DNA of 45,640 nt from Gammaproteobacteria bacterium (GCA_030831125.1 JAURLQ010000105.1:1-45640), one strand, 5' to 3'. Shown: positions 16,089 to 25,136, counted from the first letter of the stretch. Numbers and translations are program-made. The notes: generated by a model not told the origin, from the sequence alone.

Positions 16089-17718
16089 ATGACTTTATTT
16101 TCCCGAATATTTTCAGACAGGCGGCCCGATCAGGGGATCAGGCTGGCAGTTCTGGGAGCGGTTACCGGGATACTGGCCGGTCTGGCGGCATGTCTGTTCC
16201 GCTTTGTGATTGAAATGCCTTTTCCCTTGCTGGGTGTAGCGGACAATTTCGATCATTTCGAGGCATTACCAACCTTGTGGCTGATACTGCTGCCCCTTTC
16301 AGGCTGCGTGTTGCTGATTGTCTGTTTTCGGCTGTTTCCCCCAGGCAGCCACAAGCTGGGGGTAACCCATATCATTGACAAGGCACAGAATCTCAAGGGT
16401 CCACCACCGCCCGAGAATGCCTTGCTGCAGTTTATTGGTGCTGCCATTGCCTTGCTCAGCGGTCACTCCTGTGGACGAGAAGGCCCATCAGTACATCTGG
16501 GAGCAACACTGGGCAGTATGCTCGGACGCAGGTTACATCAGCCAAACAACACAAACCGGACCCTGATTGCAGCAGGAGCGGCAGCAGCTATTGCCGCTTC
16601 GTTAAACACACCCATTGCAGGCGTTATCTTTGTCATGGAAGTGATCCTGATGGAGTACAGTATCACTGAATTCATCCCGGTGATCATTGCTGCGGTCAGC
16701 GGTACAGTAATCAGCCAGCTGTTTTATGGTGACAATACAGTTTTCACAATGACACCCATCAGCATGAATACCCTGTGGGAATTACCCTGGGTGGTTTTCA
16801 TGGGGCTAATCATCGGCATTCTTGCTGCCGTCTTCATTGCCATCCAGCGTTATTGCATGTCCTATGTCAGCATTGATATTTCTCGCCGACTCCTGTTCAT
16901 CGGGGTACTCACAGCAATCTCGGCGCCATTCATACCCTAGGTGATGGGCACAGGATATGACACCATAAATACAGTACTTGGTGGGGAAATCGACTGGAAA
17001 TTCCTGCTGGTTCTGCTTGCCTGCAAACTTGTACTTACAGCGATAGTGCTGGGACTGGGACTGCCGGGCGGTGTAATAGGTCCATCACTGGTTCTGGGAG
17101 GCATTGCAGGTGCGATACTGGGCTACTTTGGCAATACGATCTTTTCCTCCCATGCCGCATCGCCCTCCTTCTACGTACTGCTGGGCATGTGTGCAATGAT
17201 GGGGGCAGTATTGCAGCCACCCCCTTGCAGCACTTATGGCTTTACTTGAGCTCAGCAATAATCCTGAGCTGATTCTGCCTGCCATGCTTATCATCGTGGT
17301 TGCGAACCTGACAGCCAGTGAAATTTTCGGACTGCAGTCGATATTCCGTATAAATCTTGCTCAACAGGGCATACTTACCCCCAAAACCCTGGGACGCATT
17401 CTCAACAGGTTCAGTGTCAACGCTGTACTCAGCAAAGACTTCTTTACTGTGGATGCAACTACCATAAGGGCTGGCAAGGGAGTTCTGCCCGAAATTGAAG
17501 CCCAATGGGTAATAATCAGGGATCAGGAAAATTTCAGACTCCTGGAAACATCACGATTCAAAAGCCTTTTTGAAACCGTGAATGCTGACGAGGCGATATC
17601 CACGGCCATTGAAGAAGGCCGTGCAATGGTCAAAATATCACTGCATGCTACGCTGAATGAAGCCATGGAACTAGTAATTATGCGCACTGGAGATATTGTC
17701 ATCTCCGGGTGCACATAA
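16089..17718 (+). pseudogene. ClC-family chloride channel/transporter gene, broken twice
   Basis: Three open pieces make up one EriC/ClC gene. Piece one (16089-16940) has GREGPSVHLGAT and AASLNTPIAGVIFVMEV. It stops at TAG (16938-16940), and piece two continues in the same frame: VMGTGYDTINTVLGG, then GLGLPGGVIGPSLVLGG, the ion-pathway motif. At a run of five C residues (17220-17224) the frame shifts; removing one C restores AVLQPPLAALMALLELS and joins piece three (from 17236), which ends the membrane domain and enters a CBS-domain region. The last part stops early at ISGCT, before the usual end of the second CBS domain. ClC proteins move chloride, often in exchange for protons. As written no full channel can be made. 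True decay and sequence error are both possible. It lies just upstream of the lasso-like gene. Confidence 0.88.
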
Positions 17719-17750
17719 CAGGATTGTATGGATACTGTAAAAGTTACCTG

Positions 17751-18152
17751 ATGAAAAAAACTTATAAATCTCCAAGGCTACTGATTTTCGGTTCCATCAA
17801 GGAACTCACGCTCGGCTCTGGCTCAACATTCGGCGAAAGCGGACCACTCAGCATGGCTACCGGTGGTGGTGGTGGCGGCATGGGTGGTCGCGGTGGTGGC
17901 GGCGGCATGACCATGTCTGATATCAATCTCAAACAAAACCTTGTCCGTATCGGCACTCACCCTCTGGGCTTCGGGCTGTATCTTTTCAATTACATTCCTG
18001 CAGCCCAACCGGCAGGAAATTCAAGCCATTTCGGTGTACTTGCCCAGGAAGTTGAACATTTCCGGCCGGAAGCAGTACAAACGCATCCGGATGGATACAG
18101 GATTGTTGATTACACTGCTCTGGGTATTGATCAGTATTGTGGCAATATCTGA
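17751..18152 (+). CDS. Lasso-type leader and core-like segment fused to a Peptidase_S74 domain
   Basis: The 133-residue protein has three parts. (1) Residues 1-21, MKKTYKSPRLLIFGSIKELTL, match the lasso-peptide leader pattern: Tyr5, Pro8, Leu10, Gly14 and Thr20, with Thr at the penultimate leader position. (2) A core-like segment from Gly22, with Glu29 at core position 8 (GSGSTFGESGPLSMAT), the geometry of a Gly1-Glu8 lasso ring, followed by a Gly-rich linker (38-52). (3) Residues 56-127 resemble the S74 endosialidase-type chaperone: SDINLKQNL, GFGLYLFNY, FGVLAQEVEHFRPEAV, DGYRIVDYTALG. Ser56, Asp57 and Lys61 fit the S-D-x-x-x-K autocleavage motif, so self-cleavage before Ser56 would free a 55-residue leader plus core. 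The next gene is a lasso-cyclase homologue. The ATG gives the exact family leader; the ribosome binding site is weak. Confidence 0.8.
   Translation: MKKTYKSPRLLIFGSIKELTLGSGSTFGESGPLSMATGGGGGGMGGRGGGGGMTMSDINLKQNLVRIGTHPLGFGLYLFNYIPAAQPAGNSSHFGVLAQEVEHFRPEAVQTHPDGYRIVDYTALGIDQYCGNI
17862..17909 (+). repeat. GGT/GGC codon repeat within the lasso-like gene
   Basis: Two near-copies of a GGT-GGC run, each ending in ATG (GGTGGTGGTGGTGGCGGCATG and a shorter second copy with a CGC interruption), encode the Gly-rich linker. The tract could change length by replication slippage. The codon choice is mixed GGT and GGC, which fits an older or selected tract better than a recent pure expansion. Confidence 0.6.
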
Positions 18153-18222
18153 TCTGCCATTCCTGCCAATGCATACAGTTTTCCTCAATGGCATCAGGAA
18201 AGCCCTCATGTAGGATGCCCAT

Positions 18223-20104
18223 ATGAGCGCAATTGCAGGCATCATCAATTTCAATCAGACTCCAGCAAGTCCGGCACATATTGAGCTGATGCTCAGAGCC
18301 ATGATCCAGAGGGGTCGGGACAGGAAACATTCCCGGATTTTCCCGGATGCGGCTATCGGCCACTGTCTTCATTTGACTACAAAGGGATCACTACAGGAGA
18401 GCCAGCCCCTGACTAATGAAGGGGCTTCAGTAGTCCTTTCCATGGATGGACGCCTTGATAATACAGAAGAACTGAGGTCTGCCTTGCCTGTTTTTCTCTG
18501 GAGCCTCTGATCCTGAACTTGTCATGGCAGCTTGGAAAGTATGGGGCAGCGATTGCCTCCGGCATCTGGAGGGCGATTTTGCGCTGCTTGTCCATAATTT
18601 GGTTCAAGGATATACATTCTGCGCCCGCGACAGGGTGGGCAACAAACCGCTGCACTACTGCTGGACCGGATCCAGCTTGCTGGTTGCTTCAACTGCAAGT
18701 GGCATTCTGGCCCATCCCTTGATGGATTCAGCTGAAAACTGCCCTCCAGATGAGGCCACGCTGGCAGAATTCCTTGCGGCCAGTTTCGTCAGCAGTACTG
18801 ATACTTTCTGGACACCTGTGAAACGTCTGCCCCCGGCCACTGCCATGATAGTAGATGCCAGGGGACCCCGTTTGTTCAACTGGTGGAAACCCGATACCAG
18901 CAAGGCTATTCGTTACAAAAATCCCCAGGATTATGTGCTTCATTACAGGGAACTGCTTTCACGTACCGTAAGGCAAATGTCCAGATCTACATATCCTCTG
19001 GCAGTTGAGGCCAGTGGGGGCCTGGATTCTTCGGCACTGCTGGCCACATCCCTGGAGCTCAGAAAGCAAGATAAACTTTGTGCTCCGGCTATCAACGCCT
19101 ATGCCATGGTGTTTCCGGAAGAGCCAGAAGCAGATGAGAGTGTCTGGATCCGGATACTTTCAGATTACCTCAACTATCCGGTTACCACGCTCGAGCCGGC
19201 CCGAAAATCCCTTGATTGGTATTTTGAAGAGGGCAGACAAAGCCGGGATTTTCCGGGCTATCCAAATGGCATGATGAATCTTGCAGTAAGGGAAAGGGCT
19301 TACAAAGATGGATGCAGGGTGCTGCTATCAGGCTGGGGTGGTGATGAATGGCTGGGAGGTTCCAGAACCTATTACGCAGATATGCTGACTGCTGGTGAAT
19401 GGAGGCAACTGCTGCAATGCCTGAAAACTGACAACAGGGAATGCGGATTAGCCAGGTTTCTGGGTTGGCTGGTTACACACGGACTGCTACCGCTGCTTCC
19501 GTTCCCGGTACGGACACGACTCAGAGCGCTGGTGACTGACCACCACAAATACGGCATAGATACCAAAGCCTGGCTCTGCGAAGAACTGCGATCATTGCTG
19601 AACACCAGAATACAGGCAAATGAGGATTGTGCCCCCCAAAAGGTGACACGTCCGGGACAAAGAGCACAACTCAATACGCTGCGTGACTGGCATTATCTGC
19701 ACTGTTACGAATATATGGAGAGACAGGCTGCTAATGCAGGCATTGAAATGAGAAGACCATACTGCTCCCGTCAGATGATCGAGTTTTCACTTGCCATACC
19801 GGAATATATCCGGCTGCATGGCAACACCGATCGCTATTTGCACAGACAGGCCTTCAAGTCTTCCCTGCCCGGGGAAATTCTCGATCGTTCCGACAAGGCC
19901 AGCTTCATGGATACTTTCCATTATCACCTTGGTGCCATGGAAACCCTGTTGAAGACAGAAATACCCGCAAGGCATCCACACTGGGTTAATCCAACGGCCA
20001 TCGCTGCAATGTTTGATAAAGTGACGGACCATGAATACCGGGGTTGGTCATGCTGGATGTTATGGTTGCTTTTCGGATGTGCTGCTGTCCATACGCACGA
20101 TTGA
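18223..20104 (+). pseudogene. Lasso-cyclase-like asparagine synthetase homologue, frameshifted
   Basis: The first frame (18223-18510) begins MSAIAGIINFNQT, an AsnB-type N-terminus with Ser at position 2 in place of the catalytic Cys, as in lasso cyclases (C proteins). At a run of five T residues (18491-18495) the frame shifts; dropping one T gives ALPVFSGASDPELVMAAW and joins the second frame, open to 20104. The second part includes EGDFALLVHN, ARDRVGNKPLHY, the ATP-pyrophosphatase loop EASGGLDSSALLA (about 19010-19045), SGWGGDEWLGG and a basic C-terminal region. The repaired product is about 626 residues. C proteins adenylate the side-chain acid (here Glu29 of the precursor) and form the lasso isopeptide bond. 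The start is 70 bases after the precursor stop, so the two form an operon. No ABC transporter or isopeptidase follows. Confidence 0.8.
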
Positions 20105-20169
20105 AAGTAATCTGGTCCTTCCATCGGGAGCAAGCTAAACTGTCTCTGTCCGGAACATCCCAACCTGCC

Positions 20170-20964
20170 ATGAACATCCTGCACGAAATGCCATTTTCCA
20201 CGCTTGTGCTCTCAGAACCCGATGAAGGGATTCTGCTGATTACACTCAACAGAATGCAGGCCAGTAATGCAATTGATACGGTGATGACAAGGGAATTACT
20301 GGAAATCTGGCAATCACTGACTGCAGATGCGCAATACAGGAGTGTCATTCTCACAGGCAGCGGAGAAAAATGCTTTTGCGCCGGAGCAGATCTCAAGGAA
20401 AGGCTCGGAATCAGTACAGCCGTGTGGCTGGAACAGCATGCTGTCCTGGAACAGATGATGATAGCCATGCATGACTGCCCACTGCCATTGATCGCAGCCG
20501 TCAATGGTGCCGCTTTCGGCGGAGGACTGGAACTGCTGCTCAACTGTGATTTTGCCTATTGTGTACCCAATGCCCGTTTTGCCTTCCCGGAACCCGGGCT
20601 GGGTTTCATACCGGGAGCAATGGGAACACAATGGCTACCCCGGGCAGTGGGACTGGCAAGAGCCAAGGAAATCTCTATGACAGCGCAACCATTTACGGCT
20701 GATGAAGCCCTAGCTTGGGGTCTGGTCAATCGCATAGTGCCACAGGATTCAATTACAGAAACTGTACGGGATACAGCAAAGCGCATCGGCAATAATTCAC
20801 CTCTGGCTATTCGCCAGGTAAAACAGGCGCTGAATGAAGCAGTTGCAGGTGATCTGGTTGCCGGTTACCACAGGGAAATTGCACTTTACAAAACCTGCAT
20901 AGAAGGGAATGACCGGATTGAAGGCATCAGGGCCTTCAATGAGAAACGTAAACCCCGATACTGA
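20170..20964 (+). CDS. Enoyl-CoA hydratase/isomerase family protein
   Basis: The 264-residue protein shows the crotonase fold signatures: CAGADLKERLG (about 72-82), the oxyanion-hole region AAVNGAAFGGGLELLLNCDF (about 104-123), then PEPGLGFIPGAMGTQWLPR with the catalytic Glu region. Members hydrate enoyl-CoA or catalyse related CoA-thioester reactions, in fatty-acid or branched-chain amino-acid breakdown; the exact substrate cannot be told. The ATG at 20170 lies 65 bases after the cyclase stop; an internal ATG at 20188 is an alternative, and the frame is open upstream to 20044 where it overlaps the cyclase. It converges on the SDR gene, with seven bases between the stops. Confidence 0.87.
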   Translation: MNILHEMPFSTLVLSEPDEGILLITLNRMQASNAIDTVMTRELLEIWQSLTADAQYRSVILTGSGEKCFCAGADLKERLGISTAVWLEQHAVLEQMMIAMHDCPLPLIAAVNGAAFGGGLELLLNCDFAYCVPNARFAFPEPGLGFIPGAMGTQWLPRAVGLARAKEISMTAQPFTADEALAWGLVNRIVPQDSITETVRDTAKRIGNNSPLAIRQVKQALNEAVAGDLVAGYHREIALYKTCIEGNDRIEGIRAFNEKRKPRY

Positions 20965-20971
20965 ATTATCC

Positions 20972-21721
20972 CTACCCTCTTCCTATAAAGGGCATTCCGG
21001 TCGCCATCACAGTCATGAATTGTACATTGACATCCAGCGGCAGGGCCGCCATGTACATCAATGCATCAGTAACATGCGACAGCTCAAATACCGGTTCAGG
21101 TCGACGATCCCCATTTGCCTGCAACATACCTTTAGTCATCGGGATGGACATTTCTGTTCTGACATTGCCTATGTCGATCTGGCTGCAGGCAATATTATAT
21201 TCCCTGCCATCCAGAGACAGGCACTTGGTAAGCCCTGTAACTGCATGCTTGGTTATTGTATAAGGTACGGTTTTTGGTCTGGGAGAATGTGCAGCAATCG
21301 AACCGTTATTGATTATGCGACCACCCTGTGGCTGCTGTCCTTTCATTACAGAGAATGCTGACCGCGCACAATTGAACATTCCCTTCAGATTGATGTTGAC
21401 CGTTTGCTCCCAACCATCAAGCGGGATTTCATCTATTGTCCCTGCTGGCCCACTGATACCTGCATTGTTGAAAAGCAGATCTACTCGCCCGAAGCGCTCT
21501 GTCGCCTCATCGAACATGGATTGCACGGCGGCAGCATCGCCGACATCACAGACCGCAGCCATCGCAGCACTATTTTTGCAACCGGAATCAGCAATTACCT
21601 GCTCCAGTTTGTCACGGCTGCGACTAACCAGAACAGTGTTCCAGCCTGCATCCAGGAGTGCCATGGCACAGGCACGCCCTATTCCCTGACTTGCGCCAGT
21701 CACAATTGCAGTTGAGGCCAT
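20972..21721 (-). CDS. Short-chain dehydrogenase/reductase
   Basis: The 249-residue product is a classical SDR: MASTAIVTGASQGIGRA at the N-terminus (TGxxxGxG), CDVGDAAAVQ (acidic site after beta3), NNAGISGPAG, a catalytic Ser in NNGSIAAHS and Tyr-Lys in YTITKHAV, followed by a C-terminal substrate loop. It reduces or oxidises an unknown carbonyl or alcohol with NAD(P). The ATG at 21721 is chosen over the one at 21727 because AAAGGA stands six bases before it. It is divergent from the glycosyltransferase at 21807. Confidence 0.87.
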   Translation of the reverse strand: MASTAIVTGASQGIGRACAMALLDAGWNTVLVSRSRDKLEQVIADSGCKNSAAMAAVCDVGDAAAVQSMFDEATERFGRVDLLFNNAGISGPAGTIDEIPLDGWEQTVNINLKGMFNCARSAFSVMKGQQPQGGRIINNGSIAAHSPRPKTVPYTITKHAVTGLTKCLSLDGREYNIACSQIDIGNVRTEMSIPMTKGMLQANGDRRPEPVFELSHVTDALMYMAALPLDVNVQFMTVMATGMPFIGRG

Positions 21722-21734
21722 AACCATTCCTTTA

Positions 21735-21763
21735 TTGAAAATACTGGTAATGGAAATGTTAAT
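21735..21763 (+). promoter_or_regulatory. Possible promoter of the plus-strand glycosyltransferase gene
   Basis: TTGAAA (21735-21740), a 17-base spacer and GTTAAT (21758-21763) are seen about 44 bases before the ATG at 21807. The -35 matches at 5 of 6 positions and the -10 at 4 of 6. The region also holds the leader of the divergent SDR gene, so it is crowded. Confidence 0.35.
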
Positions 21764-21806
21764 GTCTGAACATTGATAACACTAGTTGTTCTGATGAAAA
21801 CATCCA

Positions 21807-23117
21807 ATGGTATCAGTACTGAAGCAGCAGTCCCCGCAAACTACTCACAAGGGCTTTCTTGTCGGGACCCCTGCATACAACGATCACATTCAACAGATTG
21901 CACTGGCGCTCCATGAGGCTGACATGCTCGGCATGTACTCACTCACGGGCGTGGACAGTTTCAACTCTGTTCCTGCCCGCCTTGTGCGCAGGCTAGTGAA
22001 GGAGCTGGCACCTCCCCTGCACCGGAAACTCCTGCGAAGAAAGATCAAGGTATTGCCTGCAGCTCTGGTTGAATCAGACTGGACCTGGGATTTCTGGAGG
22101 TCACTGGTGCACAGCACCGGCGGCAGTGAAATTCTCAAGGACTGGCTGTGGGAAAAAAGTGAGTTGCATCTTGACGCCACTTGCGCACAAAAACTCGGTC
22201 AGAACCGGTATTGCGGCTTCATTGGCACAGAATTCGGGTGTCTTTCCAGTATCAAGGAAGCAAAAAAACAGGGCTTGCCTTGTGCAGTAGTATATATGAG
22301 CCCGCATTACTCCAGTTATGAGCGCTGGGTTGAACCTGAATTTGCAAAATATCCCGAACTTGAAAACGACTATTCATCAAGAATGAAGAAGCTTTCAGTT
22401 CAGAGAAATGCCCGAAAGGACGAAGAGGCCCGTCTAGCAGACATTCTGGTATCCAATTCAGGATTTACTACACAAAGTCTCATTTCTGCAGGTTTCGACA
22501 GCAACAGAATCATTACTGTTCCGCTGGCTTGTGCAGATAATCAAAGTGACACCGTATCGCCCTTTATTGGTGACAGTAAAGTCAGATTCATGTACGCAGG
22601 ACCACTTTCAGTACGCAAGGGAGCGCATATCCTCCTTGATCTGTGGAAGAATGCAGCCTTTGGAATACATGCAGAACTGCACCTCTTCGGATCACTTCAA
22701 CTTCCTTCTTCTCTGGTCAGCCAATTGCCCGATAATGTGTTCCTCCATGGCAGTGTATCCCGTGATGACCTGATGCTTGCCTATCAAAAAGCCAGTGTAC
22801 TGGTGTTTCCTACCTTGCTGGATGGCTTTGGACTGGTAGTTACGGAGGCACTGGCCAATGGATTACCGGTAATTACATCAGGCAATGCCGGCGCAGCAGA
22901 TCTGATCCGGAATGGTTATAACGGTTTCGTTTTTGATGCTGACAAACCACAAATGCTTCTGGAACAGCTTTCCTGGTGCATGGACAATCAAGAGACACTC
23001 CATGGAATGAGGGTAAACTGTCTCGAAACAGCAGCCAGAAACAGCTGGCAGTATTTCCGTGACAATTTCAGAATCCGGTTTTCATCAGCATTGAACTTGC
23101 CTGACAGATGCAAATGA
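21807..23117 (+). CDS. GT-B glycosyltransferase (group 1/GT4 type)
   Basis: The 436-residue cytoplasmic protein has a two-domain GT-B layout. The C-terminal nucleotide-sugar-binding half carries FMYAGPLSVRKGAHILLDLW, LHGSVSRDDLMLAYQ and the E-x7-E region PTLLDGFGLVVTEALANGLPV. It would transfer a sugar to a lipid-linked or protein acceptor. Donor and acceptor are unknown. It is the only glycosyltransferase on the plus strand and converges on the polysaccharide locus, 45 bases from the stop of the WecA-like gene, so it probably belongs to the same surface-glycan function but is regulated separately. No strong ribosome binding site is visible before the ATG. Confidence 0.85.
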   Translation: MVSVLKQQSPQTTHKGFLVGTPAYNDHIQQIALALHEADMLGMYSLTGVDSFNSVPARLVRRLVKELAPPLHRKLLRRKIKVLPAALVESDWTWDFWRSLVHSTGGSEILKDWLWEKSELHLDATCAQKLGQNRYCGFIGTEFGCLSSIKEAKKQGLPCAVVYMSPHYSSYERWVEPEFAKYPELENDYSSRMKKLSVQRNARKDEEARLADILVSNSGFTTQSLISAGFDSNRIITVPLACADNQSDTVSPFIGDSKVRFMYAGPLSVRKGAHILLDLWKNAAFGIHAELHLFGSLQLPSSLVSQLPDNVFLHGSVSRDDLMLAYQKASVLVFPTLLDGFGLVVTEALANGLPVITSGNAGAADLIRNGYNGFVFDADKPQMLLEQLSWCMDNQETLHGMRVNCLETAARNSWQYFRDNFRIRFSSALNLPDRCK

Positions 23118-23133
23118 AATTCTGCACCAGAAA

Positions 23134-23158
23134 TGGATTTCGACTAACAGCAAATCCA
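23134..23158. terminator. Weak hairpin between convergent genes
   Basis: TGGATTT (23134-23140) and AAATCCA (23152-23158) form a 7-bp stem with an 11-base loop. It lies between the stops of the glycosyltransferase and the WecA-like gene. Only three T residues follow on the minus strand, so its strength as a terminator is doubtful. Confidence 0.3.
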
Positions 23159-23162
23159 CTGT

Positions 23163-24212
23163 TCACCCGATTTTACGGTGAAGCCACCGGCTAAGCTTCC
23201 ATGCATGTTCGATGGTAGCGAAATGAAAAAGGGTGAAACCCCAGAACAGCGCAAACAGAATCCAGTCTGCAGCCCCCAGGTGGTAAAGCAAAATACCTGA
23301 AAGATTCACCACAATTGCCGCACTTCCCACCATGAACAGTATTTCCTGTTGATTGAGTCCGGCGCGTTCCAGAATATAATGTACATGGGTTCTGTCAGGC
23401 GCAAAGGGTGGCAGGCCCTTGCGACCACGACGAATGGTTGTGGCAACCATGTCGATCAGGGGTACTGCAACGATAAAAAGCGCAAGGGTAGCGGGCAGAT
23501 GCTGTCTGGTAAGACTCCCTCCCTGGGTGCAATCTATCAGCAACCACACAAGCGTAAACCCAATGAGCTTGCTACCGGCATCCCCAAGAAAAACTTTTGG
23601 GATCAGTCTGTTATTGCTCACATTGAACAGCAGGAATGCTGCGGTTGCTCCCAACATCAATGATGGCAATACGCTGTTACTGCCCGAGCCATAGGTCAGG
23701 AAATAGTAACTGCCCAGACTGATGAGTGTCAGGATACCTGCAAGGCCGTCCATGCCGTCTATCATGTTCCAGGCATTGGTGATACCGAACACGGCTATGA
23801 TGGTAAACGGCAGGGATAACCATAGCGGCATATAGAATTCACGGAATCCCAACAGGTTTCCCAGATCGAATACCCACAGGCCTGCTCCATATACCATCAT
23901 CAAACCAGCAATGATTTCTACCAGAACCCTTACCTTGATACTGATGCTTTTCCGGTCATCAAGCACGCCGAACAGTACCAGCAGTCCAGAAGCACACAGA
24001 TACCACAATAATGATGAGTCCAGGGTAGTGAATGCAGGTAACAGGACCAGTAAGGTGCAATATATGGATACTCCGCCGATAAGGGGGATATGGCCAGCAT
24101 GTATCTTTCTGGCGCCCGGACGGTCCAGCAGGCCTAATCGGGCCGCAAAAGGTGAATAGAGGATCAGGAACATTGATGTCAACGCAAAAGCTGACAAGGT
24201 CTGGATATACAC
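23163..24212 (-). CDS. wecA: WecA-like undecaprenyl-phosphate sugar-1-phosphate transferase
   Basis: This 349-residue polytopic inner-membrane protein (about 10-11 hydrophobic segments) belongs to the MraY/WecA family. Marker segments are FGVLDDRKSISI (the cytosolic DD motif), NAWNMIDGMDGLAG, FLGDAGSKL and APDRTHVHYILERAG. The HxH-like loop is WecA-type rather than MraY-type. The enzyme moves a HexNAc-1-phosphate, usually GlcNAc-1-P, from UDP-sugar to undecaprenyl phosphate and starts glycan assembly. The start is a GTG with GGAG eight bases upstream. It is the last gene of the minus-strand polysaccharide run, after a 174-base gap, so it may also have its own promoter. The donor sugar is inferred from the family. 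Confidence 0.85.
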   Translation of the reverse strand: MYIQTLSAFALTSMFLILYSPFAARLGLLDRPGARKIHAGHIPLIGGVSIYCTLLVLLPAFTTLDSSLLWYLCASGLLVLFGVLDDRKSISIKVRVLVEIIAGLMMVYGAGLWVFDLGNLLGFREFYMPLWLSLPFTIIAVFGITNAWNMIDGMDGLAGILTLISLGSYYFLTYGSGSNSVLPSLMLGATAAFLLFNVSNNRLIPKVFLGDAGSKLIGFTLVWLLIDCTQGGSLTRQHLPATLALFIVAVPLIDMVATTIRRGRKGLPPFAPDRTHVHYILERAGLNQQEILFMVGSAAIVVNLSGILLYHLGAADWILFALFWGFTLFHFATIEHAWKLSRWLHRKIG

Positions 24213-24386
24213 GAACCGCTCTCCGGAACGATTTTTCCAGGATTTCCTGGATTAAGTGTCAGCTCCACACTGGATACACAGTTGAAAACCGCTATCTTGA
24301 CGGTAACAATGTGGATCAGACACGCTGTTGATTCTGCATTATGACTACATGGTAGTTGAGGGAAATATTCCTTACTCTGCCTGGTA

Positions 24387-25136
24387 TCATGGTTTTCCGA
24401 AGAACTGGGGGAGTTTCGAAAAATTCTTTCTGGCGAGGGTCAGTATTCCACCAACCCTGTTTTCCCTCAAGGCTCTGAGATCTTCCCTGGATTTTTTCCA
24501 TAGGTTGCCCAGACTCCTGTTGCTGACACCACCAATCCGCATTTTTACCATGACAAAGGGAAGATAAGTGAGTTTGAGTTCCCCTGACCTCAATACTCTC
24601 AACATGAAATCGTAATCAGCGGCAATCTCATAAGCGCAGTTGAACATACCGTATTGCTGGTAAATAGCTCTCTTCAGATACAGACAGGGATGTGGTGGCA
24701 TCCAGCCTTGCACCAGGGATGAAGCTGTCATCTGACCGGCCACCCAGTACCTGACAATTGCCGTTGTATCGGTTTTTTTTACATAAACCAGATCACCATA
24801 GACACCATCAGGATCATCCCCGGAAAACTCTGCTGCAATTCTTGCAAGCACATTATTGTCTGCAAACAGATCATCCGCATGCAGTAATGCGACTACATCT
24901 CCGGTTGCGAGGGAAAGCCCTTTGTTTAGTGCGTCGTAGATTCCCTTGTCTTTTTCACTGACCAGTACATCGATTTCTGCTGCGCGTGATGCCAGCAGCT
25001 CACTTGTACCATCGGATGAAGCCCCGTCTATGACAATCAGTTCAATGTCTTCATGGCTCTGGGCCAAAATGGAGTCAAGTGCTTCTGCGATGGTATCAGC
25101 ACGATTATATACTGCTGTGATGATGCTGATCTTCAA
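24387..25136 (-). CDS. GT-A glycosyltransferase (family 2)
   Basis: The 249-residue protein begins with the standard GT2 N-terminus KISIITAVYNRADTIAEAL. It carries VIDGASSDGT, LNKGLSLATGDVVALLHADD (the DxD-like metal site) and AADYDFMLRVL. Enzymes with this layout (WcaE-like) add a sugar to the lipid-linked repeat. The frame lacks an ATG in the right place: the likely start is TTG at 25136 (reads TTGAAGATCAGC), with GGTGG upstream; a TTG at 25160 is also possible. It lies between the carbamoyltransferase and the WecA-like gene. Confidence 0.82.
   Translation of the reverse strand: MKISIITAVYNRADTIAEALDSILAQSHEDIELIVIDGASSDGTSELLASRAAEIDVLVSEKDKGIYDALNKGLSLATGDVVALLHADDLFADNNVLARIAAEFSGDDPDGVYGDLVYVKKTDTTAIVRYWVAGQMTASSLVQGWMPPHPCLYLKRAIYQQYGMFNCAYEIAADYDFMLRVLRSGELKLTYLPFVMVKMRIGGVSNRSLGNLWKKSREDLRALRENRVGGILTLARKNFSKLPQFFGKP

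Noticed and set aside
9111-16940. Reassignment of TAG as a sense codon because two genes contain in-frame TAG
   Set aside because: TAG is used as a normal stop elsewhere in the window (MFS gene at 2698-2700 and DUF885 at 9259-9261), and the two cases fit isolated mutations or errors better.
17862-17909. CRISPR-like or satellite array
   Set aside because: The repeat is only GGT/GGC codons in a coding frame and encodes a Gly-rich linker; there are no spacers.
17751-18152. Phage tail-fibre remnant as explanation of the S74 domain
   Set aside because: No phage gene is nearby, the domain follows a perfect RiPP leader with a proper start, and a lasso-type cyclase comes next.
20105-23162. ABC transporter (lasso D protein) or lasso isopeptidase
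   Set aside because: Searched for by eye near the cyclase; the following genes are enoyl-CoA hydratase, SDR and glycosyltransferase, and no transporter motif is present.
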